Assembly (NCBI GenBank): GCA_913009685.1
Contig: CAJVXP010000024.1
Coordinates: forward strand, 1 to 35,001
From: an uncultured Bacteroidota bacterium
Lineage (GTDB): Bacteria; Bacteroidota; Bacteroidia; Bacteroidales; F082
DNA length: 35,001 bases
Direction: 5' to 3'
Part shown: positions 30,021 through 35,001 of the stretch, in pieces
Numbering within the stretch: the stretch's first letter is position 1
Layout of the letters: each line of letters begins with the position of its first letter
Position numbers and translations under genes: made by a program
The notes under the pieces: generated by a model
Told to the model about the DNA's origin: nothing
What the model saw: only the letters and a program-made list of their open reading frames with translations
The model's database searches: none

Positions 30021-31688
30021 ATGTTTAAAGGACACCCTAAAGGACTGTATGTTGCATTCTTTGCCAACATGGGCGAGCGATTCGGATACTACACCATGCT
30101 GGCCATTTTTGTCTTATACCTCCAGTCGAAATTTGGATGGTCTGCCACACAAGCCGGTCACGTTTATGGCGGCTTTTTGTTTGGCATCTATTTCCTGCCA
30201 TTACTCGGTGGCTACATAGCCGACAACGTTCTCGGATACGGAAAAACCATTGTGCTGGGAATCATCGTGATGTTCATCGGATATCTGATGCTGGCTTTGC
30301 CCGGTACGGGAGAATGGTTTATCTATGGTGCACTGGCCGTCATTTCTCTCGGAACAGGACTTTTCAAAGGAAACCTGCAGGCTCTTGTGGGCAACCTCTA
30401 CGATGAAGCCAAATACAACAAACTGCGCGACTCAGCTTTCAATATTTTTTACATGGGTATTAACATTGGTGCCTTTTTTGCTCCGAGTGCCGCCCGCAGC
30501 GTACGAAGCTGGGTTTTAAGTCTCCAGGGATTACATTATGAAGCGGCTATCCCTTCCCTCGCCAACAAATACCTGAATGGAACACTGGAAAATACCAAAG
30601 AGCTGAGCCGGTTTGCCCATGCCGAAATGGGAAGTCATTTTACCAGTCTGGCTGACTTTTCCCACCATTACATCGATGCATTAAGTAAATCTTATAACGC
30701 AGGTTTTGCCGTGGCAGCAGCCAGTATGATTCTCTCCATTGTCATTTTTATTGGTTTCAGAAAATATTACAAACACGCTGATGTAACGCACAAAGAACAA
30801 AAGGCCAAAAACAAAGAAAGCGTGGTAGAGCTAACCCCTGCACAAACCAAAGACCGGCTTCTGGCACTGGGTCTTGTTTTTCTGGTCGTTATCTTCTTCT
30901 GGATGGCTTTCCACCAAAATGGATTTACACTGACCATTTTTGCGCGCGACTACACGGTAGGAGCCGTAAACAAAGCCACTGCTATTATTTTCAACCTTTC
31001 CACATTTCTGCCTCTGCTGTTGGCTATCCTCGGTATAGTTCTCATGGTTGGGAAAGGAAACTCCGCTAAAGTAAGGCTTTCCGGAGCCATAATAGCTGCT
31101 GCTTCCATAATCGTAGCATATATCACCATCAAACAGTTACAACCGGAAGGAAATCCTATTTCACCTGAGATTTTCCAGCAGTTTAATCCCATCTTTATTG
31201 TTTTTCTTACACCGGTCATTATTGGTTATTTCTCATGGTTGCGTAAACGGGGCAAAGAGCAGTCTTCCCCAAAAAAGATTGGTATTGGTATGGTTATCAC
31301 CGCCATTGGATTCAGTATTATGGTGCTGGCTTCCAAAGGGCTTATGAGTCCGCACGACCTGGCACAGCAGGGAGGAGTTTCCGATACGCTTCGTTCTCCT
31401 TTCTGGCTTATCGGTACCTACTTTACGCTGACCATTGCCGAGCTTTTCCTTAGTCCCATTGGCATCTCTTTCGTATCGAAAGTAGCACCGCCGCAATATA
31501 AAGGACTGGCACAAGGCGGTTGGCTGGGTGCTACGGCCGTTGGAAACCTCGCAGCCGGACTGATTGGTCCGTTTTGGGACAAATGGGAGCTGTGGCAATT
31601 CTTTGGTCTGCTGGTCGGACTGACACTTCTCTCCGCCATCTTCATCTTTTCCATTTTGAAGCTGCTGGAAAGAGCGACTAACTCATAA
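30021..31688 (+). CDS. Proton-dependent oligopeptide transporter (POT/PTR2 family)
   Basis: The protein is 555 residues from the ATG at 30021. GERFGYYTMLAIFVLYL near the N-terminus is the POT signature, and FNIFYMGINIGAFFAP is the second PTR2 signature (FYxxINxG). About 14 hydrophobic spans place it in the inner membrane, where it takes up di- and tripeptides with protons. The first-helix motif, ExxER in most POT proteins, reads N16-x-x-E19-R20, so the first acidic residue of the proton-coupling motif is absent; this may mark a subfamily with altered coupling. A loop of about 80 residues around 160-230, before the middle helices, is longer than in compact bacterial POTs. It is expressed alone from its own promoter. 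Two short palindromes follow the stop. Confidence 0.9.
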   Translation: MFKGHPKGLYVAFFANMGERFGYYTMLAIFVLYLQSKFGWSATQAGHVYGGFLFGIYFLPLLGGYIADNVLGYGKTIVLGIIVMFIGYLMLALPGTGEWFIYGALAVISLGTGLFKGNLQALVGNLYDEAKYNKLRDSAFNIFYMGINIGAFFAPSAARSVRSWVLSLQGLHYEAAIPSLANKYLNGTLENTKELSRFAHAEMGSHFTSLADFSHHYIDALSKSYNAGFAVAAASMILSIVIFIGFRKYYKHADVTHKEQKAKNKESVVELTPAQTKDRLLALGLVFLVVIFFWMAFHQNGFTLTIFARDYTVGAVNKATAIIFNLSTFLPLLLAILGIVLMVGKGNSAKVRLSGAIIAAASIIVAYITIKQLQPEGNPISPEIFQQFNPIFIVFLTPVIIGYFSWLRKRGKEQSSPKKIGIGMVITAIGFSIMVLASKGLMSPHDLAQQGGVSDTLRSPFWLIGTYFTLTIAELFLSPIGISFVSKVAPPQYKGLAQGGWLGATAVGNLAAGLIGPFWDKWELWQFFGLLVGLTLLSAIFIFSILKLLERATNS

Positions 31689-31689
31689 A

Positions 31690-31739
31690 CAGGATTTTAA
31701 ATCCTGACCCCCAATGCATTCGGATTGCAAATCCGAATG
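31690..31739. repeat. Two adjacent REP-like palindromes after the POT gene
   Basis: CAGGATTT-T-AAATCCTG at 31690-31706 and CATTCGGATT-GCA-AATCCGAATG at 31717-31739 are perfect short palindromes with tiny loops, starting two bases after the POT stop. Both have a GGATT/AATCC core. They may act as the 3' end signal of the POT mRNA. The core is shared with the palindrome at 34869-34889. Confidence 0.65.
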
Positions 31740-31757
31740 AGCAGAAGGGAAACAACC

Positions 31758-31850
31758 GTCATTGCGATGAGCTAAAGGTACGGCTCGCGGAGCGGAGCGA
31801 AAAAGCAATCCCTTATAACAAAGAATTGTTTTATCAACGAAAGATTGCTT
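31758..31850. repeat. Degraded dispersed inverted repeat (GTCATTGCGA...AAGCAATC type)
   Basis: GTCATTGCGATGAG at 31758-31771 and AAGCAATC (31803-31810) with GATTGCTT (31843-31850) fit a dispersed inverted-repeat type I recall from many bacterial genomes. The stem outside the AAGCAATC pairing is largely lost, as the right side lacks the GCAATGAC end. No gene is seen in 31689-31983. Confidence 0.5.
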
Positions 31851-31887
31851 CGTCGGCTTAAGCAAAACAAGCATGATTCAAATGTCC

Positions 31888-31939
31888 GCGTATGGTTCAA
31901 GCGTATGGTTCAAGCGTATGGTTCAAGCGTATGGTTCAA
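31888..31939 (+). repeat. Four perfect 13-bp tandem repeats
   Basis: GCGTATGGTTCAA is repeated four times at 31888, 31901, 31914 and 31927. The array is followed by an almost perfect inverted unit, GCTTGGACCATAC at 31946-31958 (12 of 13). It lies between 45 and 96 bases upstream of the radical SAM start. The in-frame extension of that gene across it is not likely to be translated. Confidence 0.9.
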
Positions 31940-31983
31940 GCGTCCGCTTGGACCATACTTCGTTATTTCCTTATTTTTGCCCC

Positions 31984-32928
31984 ATGAATTATCTTTTTGG
32001 CACAAAACACCGCTTCAACTCCTACTCCGGATATTTCAAAAAAACATTCGGCGAGCGGGTGCAGAAAATAACGGTGGACGCAGGTTTCACCTGTCCCAAC
32101 CGTGATGGCACGTTAGCGCGCGATGGCTGCACATATTGCAACAATGATGCTTTTAACCCCTCCTACTGCAACCCGCAAAAGAGCGTGGCACAACAAGTTG
32201 CCGAAGGTATTGAATTTCATAAAGTACGTTACCGCAGAGCATCCCGTTATCTCGTTTATTTTCAGCCCTATTCCAACACCTACGCACCTTTGGAAAAGCT
32301 GAAAAACCTTTACGAACAGGCACTCAGGCAGGAAGGCGTCGTCGGGCTGGTCATTGGCACCCGTCCGGACTGTGTGGATGAGGAGAAACTGGATTGGCTG
32401 CAACAGCTTTCCGAAAAATATTACATCATAGTAGAATACGGCGTAGAAAGTATTTATAATACAACGCTGGAACGCATCAACCGGCAGCATACTTTCGAAC
32501 AGTCGGCAGAAGCCATTGAAAATACTGCCCGGAGAGGGCTGCATGTCGGGGCACACTTTATCTTCGGCCTTCCCGGCGAAAGTCACGAAATGATGATGGA
32601 TTCAGTAAAACAGGTTTCGCAGCTTCCGCTGACAACCATCAAATTCCATCAGCTGCAAATCGTAACCGGAACAGCTATGGCCATTGATTATCAAAAACAT
32701 CAGGAAGATTATCCGCTTTTCTCTTTTGAAGAATACATCGACTTTATCATTCAATACACCGAACGGCTTAACCCTGATTTCATCATCGAACGTTTTGCCG
32801 GCGAAGTACCGCCGCGCTATCTCGCCGGTCCGGGCTGGGGACTTATCCGTAACGACCAAATCAACATAGCCATTGAAAAAGAGATGGAAAAACGCGATAC
32901 CTGGCAGGGAAAATATTACAAACCCTAA
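31984..32928 (+). CDS. YhcC-like radical SAM protein (TIGR01212 family)
   Basis: From the ATG at 31984 the protein is 314 residues and begins MNYLFGTKHRFNSYSGYFKK, the usual family start; the longer frame reads through the 13-bp repeats. VDAGFTCPNRDGTLARDGC-TYC carries the three cysteines C37, C49 and C52 (C-x11-C-x2-C), the atypical iron-sulfur motif of this Elp3-like radical SAM group. GVESIYNTTLERINRQHTFEQ and GAHFIFGLPGESHEMM are core-barrel segments contacting SAM. The function of the family is not established; a role in modification of RNA or a cofactor has been suggested. A TATTTTTG box (31972-31979) lies only four bases before the ATG, so the transcript may be near-leaderless, or the box is not used. 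It stands alone. Confidence 0.85.
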   Translation: MNYLFGTKHRFNSYSGYFKKTFGERVQKITVDAGFTCPNRDGTLARDGCTYCNNDAFNPSYCNPQKSVAQQVAEGIEFHKVRYRRASRYLVYFQPYSNTYAPLEKLKNLYEQALRQEGVVGLVIGTRPDCVDEEKLDWLQQLSEKYYIIVEYGVESIYNTTLERINRQHTFEQSAEAIENTARRGLHVGAHFIFGLPGESHEMMMDSVKQVSQLPLTTIKFHQLQIVTGTAMAIDYQKHQEDYPLFSFEEYIDFIIQYTERLNPDFIIERFAGEVPPRYLAGPGWGLIRNDQINIAIEKEMEKRDTWQGKYYKP

Positions 32929-32949
32929 CCCGGATAATTTGAAAAAAAG

Positions 32950-33068
32950 CCAAATAACAAAAATCAAATAACAAATAAATCCCAAATTTTAAATTCCAAA
33001 TCCAATACAAAGTCTAATAAAGCAGTTTGTTTTTTTGAGATTGTTATTTGATAATTATTTGTAATTTG
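32950..33068. repeat. CAAATAACAA-type repeat, copy 2, forming a long imperfect inverted repeat
   Basis: Two CAAATAACAA decamers (32951-32960, 32965-32974) are followed by ATAAATCCCA as at 21029. The reverse complement TTGTTATTTG lies at 33041-33050 and GTAATTTG at 33061-33068. The block fills the A+T-rich gap between the radical SAM and methyltransferase genes. It may form a hairpin in the mRNA. Confidence 0.6.
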
Positions 33069-33130
33069 TAGCTTGTTTTTTGTAATTTTTGCTAAAAAGA
33101 GACAGATTTCTAAATATAACACATCAAAAC

Positions 33131-33670
33131 ATGGCCTTAAACAACTCATACAAACTTTTCGGGAAAAAGGAAGAGCAAGGCAACAAACCGCCTTTTACCC
33201 AACCCGTTATCGTGGCTGACCGTATCCTCTCGCCCATGAATGTGGGTGCCATTCTGCGGCTGGCCGGCAACATCCATGCCGCCAAAGTGTGGTTTGTGTA
33301 TGACGAAGACCCGGGTTTTCGTTCCTACAAAATCAAACGTACCTCTTCCGGTGCCAGCGAAAAAGTGGACTGGGAATTGGTTACCCCCGACCGGCTGCCC
33401 GAAGTGCTGCCTGCCGGTTACGAAATCATTGCCCTGGAAACCACCGCAGACGCCACCAGCCTTTTCAGTGAAAAGCTTCCTGAAAGAGTAGTTTTTATGG
33501 TCGGCAACGAACGCTTCGGTTTGCAGGAGAAACTCATCAAACTATGTCACCGGAAGATATTCATTCCCATCCCCGGTCCTATCTCCTCCCTCAACGTAAG
33601 CCATGCCTTGGGAATTGGGTTGTTTGAATGGTTGCGACAAAGACAGGATAAACCGTTAATAGAAAAATGA
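33131..33670 (+). CDS. TrmH/SpoU-family RNA methyltransferase (SPOUT class)
   Basis: The start at 33131 gives 179 residues. The SPOUT motifs are clear: motif 1 LSPMNVGAILRLAGNIHA (the N and R contact the substrate ribose and SAM), motif 2 VFMVGNERFGLQEKLI, and motif 3 IFIPIPGPISSLNVSHALGIGLFEW, which forms the knot that binds SAM. It would 2'-O-methylate a tRNA or rRNA nucleotide. There is no N-terminal RNA-binding extension of the rRNA-modifying RlmB type, so a tRNA-directed TrmH/TrmL-like role is more likely, but the target is unproven. A 7-bp repeat array separates it from radC. Confidence 0.88.
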   Translation: MALNNSYKLFGKKEEQGNKPPFTQPVIVADRILSPMNVGAILRLAGNIHAAKVWFVYDEDPGFRSYKIKRTSSGASEKVDWELVTPDRLPEVLPAGYEIIALETTADATSLFSEKLPERVVFMVGNERFGLQEKLIKLCHRKIFIPIPGPISSLNVSHALGIGLFEWLRQRQDKPLIEK

Positions 33671-33727
33671 AAACAATCAAGTAAAAACGGTCAACGCTAT
33701 TCAGGCATCAACACTTTCTGACTTCCA

Positions 33728-33769
33728 ACTTCTGACTTCTGACTTCTGACTTCTGACTTCTGACTTCTG
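33728..33769 (+). repeat. Six perfect 7-bp tandem repeats upstream of radC
   Basis: ACTTCTG is repeated six times at 33728-33769, with a half-unit ACTT at the end and a decayed unit before. It ends 18 bases before the radC -7 box at 33788, so the -33 position falls inside the last repeat. Heptamer tracts are prone to slippage. Confidence 0.92.
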
Positions 33770-33787
33770 ACTTTAGCCATTTTTCAC

Positions 33788-33795
33788 TATCTTTG
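33788..33795 (+). promoter_or_regulatory. -7 promoter-like box just before radC
   Basis: TATCTTTG is an exact TAnnTTTG match, only five bases before the radC ATG at 33801. With the usual spacing the start site would fall at about the ATG, implying a leaderless transcript. No TTG at -33; the heptamer array occupies that place. Confidence 0.35.
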
Positions 33796-33800
33796 TCATT

Positions 33801-34502
33801 ATGCCGACAAAAACCCGTAACCAACCCATCAACCAGTGGGCCGAAGATGACCGACCGCGTGAAAAAATGCTTCTCAAAGGTAAAAGTGCCCTGAGCAATG
33901 CCGAACTGATAGCCCTGCTGATTGGCTCAGGAAACGATAATGAATCTGCCGTGCAGCTGGCACAGCGGATGCTGGATAACGCGAACAACAACCTCATCGA
34001 ATTTTCCAAACTTAGTATCGAAGAGCTTTCCCGCTTTCGCGGGATGGGCAAAGCCAAAGCCATCAGCATCATTGCTGCATTGGAATTGGGTAAACGCCGG
34101 GTGGCGGAAAGGGTGTTGCAGCAAACCAAAATCAAATCCAGCCGCGATGTGTATGACCTGCTGCTCCCCGACCTTACCGACAATTATTACGAAGCCTTTT
34201 TCGTGGTCTTGCTGGATCGTGCCAACAAAGTCATCCGGAAGCTGAACATCAGCCGGGGTGGCGTGGCCGGCACGGTGGTCGATCCCAAGAAGATCTTCAA
34301 GATGGCACTGGATCACAACGCATCTTCGATAATCCTGGCACATAACCATCCTTCCAACAACCTGAAACCCAGTGAAAACGATATCAGGCTCACAAAAAAA
34401 CTACAGGAAGCAGGCAAAGCACTTGAAATCCCGGTGCTGGATCACATCATCGTTGGAAACGATAATTACTACAGCTTTGCTGATGACAATAATTTGAGTT
34501 GA
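33801..34502 (+). CDS. radC: RadC family JAMM-domain protein
   Basis: The 233-residue protein has an N-terminal helix-hairpin-helix region (LSIEELSRFRGMGKAKAISIIAALELGKR, about residues 71-99) and a C-terminal MPN/JAMM domain. The metal ligands are in HNHPSNNLKPSEND: H181, H183 and D194, with the supporting Ser. The usual HPSG is HPSN here. RadC proteins are widespread and were once linked to recombination repair, but their biochemical role is not settled; the JAMM fold suggests a metal-dependent hydrolase. The length is normal. The gene is downstream of the RNA methyltransferase by 130 bp containing a heptamer array, and ahead of a RAYT transposase gene. Confidence 0.93.
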   Translation: MPTKTRNQPINQWAEDDRPREKMLLKGKSALSNAELIALLIGSGNDNESAVQLAQRMLDNANNNLIEFSKLSIEELSRFRGMGKAKAISIIAALELGKRRVAERVLQQTKIKSSRDVYDLLLPDLTDNYYEAFFVVLLDRANKVIRKLNISRGGVAGTVVDPKKIFKMALDHNASSIILAHNHPSNNLKPSENDIRLTKKLQEAGKALEIPVLDHIIVGNDNYYSFADDNNLS

Positions 34503-34597
34503 GCAGATGTAAAAACACTACGTTACGTTTCAGTAACTAATTCAGTCCTGATAATCAGAGGAACAGTACATTAGCGGGAAATTGTAAATATTATATT

Positions 34598-35001
34598 ATG
34601 ACAAAATACAATCCAAACATACATCATCGCAGGTCAATCAGGTTAAAGGGATATGATTATTCACAGCAAGGATTATATTTTATAACCATTTGCACACAAA
34701 ACAGATTGGATTTATTCGGTAAAATTAATAACGGGAAAATAATATTGAATGATGCAGGAAAAATGATAAAAAATATATGGAATAAAATTCCCAATGATTT
34801 ACCAAATATTCGTTTGCATGATTTTATCGTAATGCCCAATCATTTCCACGCAATAATACAAATCGTAGGGGCGGATTCCATATCCGCCCAAATAGATAAT
34901 TCCATATCCGCCCAAATAGATAATTCCATATCCGCCCAAATAGATAATTCCATATCCGCCCAAATAGATAATTCCATATCCGCCCAAATAGATAATTCCA
35001 T
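34598..35001 (+). CDS. REP-associated tyrosine transposase (RAYT, Y1/HUH), 3'-truncated by the window edge
   Basis: The frame is open from the ATG at 34598 to the last base (134 codons). HHRRSIRLKGYDYSQQGLYF then FITICTQNRLDLFG are the N-terminal strand motifs of the RAYT branch of Y1 transposases. MPNHFHAII at 79-87 supplies the metal-binding HUH pair H82 and H84. The catalytic tyrosine would lie beyond the window. Such enzymes nick and move REP palindromes as single-stranded DNA. From residue 93 the sequence becomes SISAQIDN repeated at least five times, encoded by a 24-bp tandem repeat. This insertion immediately after the HUH motif is unusual and may make the protein inactive. It lies 95 bp after radC and has no obvious promoter box. 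Confidence 0.85.
   Translation, partial: MTKYNPNIHHRRSIRLKGYDYSQQGLYFITICTQNRLDLFGKINNGKIILNDAGKMIKNIWNKIPNDLPNIRLHDFIVMPNHFHAIIQIVGADSISAQIDNSISAQIDNSISAQIDNSISAQIDNSISAQIDNS
34865..34889 (+). repeat. REP-like unit (GTAG plus hairpin) inside the RAYT coding region
   Basis: GTAG at 34865-34868 is followed at once by GGGCGGAT-TCCAT-ATCCGCCC (34869-34889), a perfect 8-bp stem with a 5-base loop. A GTAG-type tetranucleotide at the foot of a palindrome is the known layout of RAYT substrates. Confidence 0.6.
34877..34996 (+). repeat. Five perfect 24-bp in-frame tandem repeats, array continuing past the window
   Basis: The unit TCCATATCCGCCCAAATAGA plus TAAT starts at 34877, 34901, 34925, 34949 and 34973; TCCAT at 34997-35001 begins a sixth. 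Each codes for SISAQIDN. The first unit contains the loop and right arm of the REP-like hairpin at 34869-34889, so the array probably grew by duplication of that half. Confidence 0.95.

Noticed and set aside
31873-31983. N-terminal extension of the radical SAM protein through the 13-bp repeats
   Set aside because: Homologues begin at the MNYLFGTKHRF-like segment; the extension is repeat DNA that happens to lack stops.
34799-34987. 62-residue minus-strand ORF with GGYGIIYL repeats
   Set aside because: It is the reverse strand of the 24-bp tandem repeat inside the RAYT frame.

Overview
The window comes from a chromosome of the phylum Bacteroidota (my inference; a Bacteroidales/Marinilabiliales-like lineage would fit). 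The signs are a 729-residue type III glutamine synthetase, DUF4831 and DUF4252 proteins, an ECF sigma/anti-sigma pair, a two-domain ADP-forming acyl-CoA synthetase, and many start-proximal TAnnTTTG boxes, the -7 element of the Bacteroidetes primary sigma factor, in place of E. coli-type promoters. Genes for KDO and heptose show a Gram-negative LPS outer membrane. Most genes are ordinary housekeeping genes. The less usual parts are a sugar cassette at the left edge and an unusually rich set of intergenic repeats.

Positions 1-5355 hold five tightly packed plus-strand genes: a truncated SSS-family sodium/sugar symporter, an (alpha/alpha)6-barrel glycoside hydrolase-like protein, a uridine-kinase-like P-loop kinase, a sucrose-phosphate-synthase-like GT4 glycosyltransferase and a DUF4922/VTC2-like (GalT fold) phosphorylase or nucleotidyltransferase. 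Together they can import, cleave, phosphorylate, make and recycle an activated sugar or disaccharide. I cannot assign the set to a named pathway, and it is my leading candidate for an undescribed system.

Positions 5356-13651 carry an SLC12-like cation/chloride or amino acid transporter, a DAK2-DegV fusion (fatty-acid-kinase type), an ADP-forming acyl-CoA synthetase and a PLP aminotransferase, each as its own unit with its own promoter-like box. Positions 13897-15881 (minus) hold a cysteine-rich zinc-ribbon protein and an oxygen-dependent protoporphyrinogen oxidase. Positions 16066-20961 (plus) hold the PcrA/UvrD helicase, a DUF3127 protein with an EamA exporter, and kdsA.

Positions 21105-29447 are on the minus strand. 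They hold a DUF4831 secreted protein; an apparent four-gene operon gmhA-gmhB-symporter-glnN closed by a strong terminator; a tRNA-Gly(CCC); and an ECF sigma factor, membrane anti-sigma-like protein and DUF4252 operon, also with a terminator. From 30021 to the end (plus) come a POT peptide transporter, a YhcC-like radical SAM protein, a SpoU-type RNA methyltransferase, radC, and the 5' part of a REP-associated tyrosine transposase (RAYT) cut by the window edge.

The intergenic DNA holds several repeat systems. A degenerate 11-bp tandem unit beginning GTCA occurs at three distant loci. There are REP-like palindromes, one of them with a 5' GTAG lying inside the RAYT reading frame. Tandem arrays of 7, 13, 16 and 24 bp and long imperfect inverted repeats are also present. 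I see no CRISPR array, prophage, complete insertion sequence or classical defence island.
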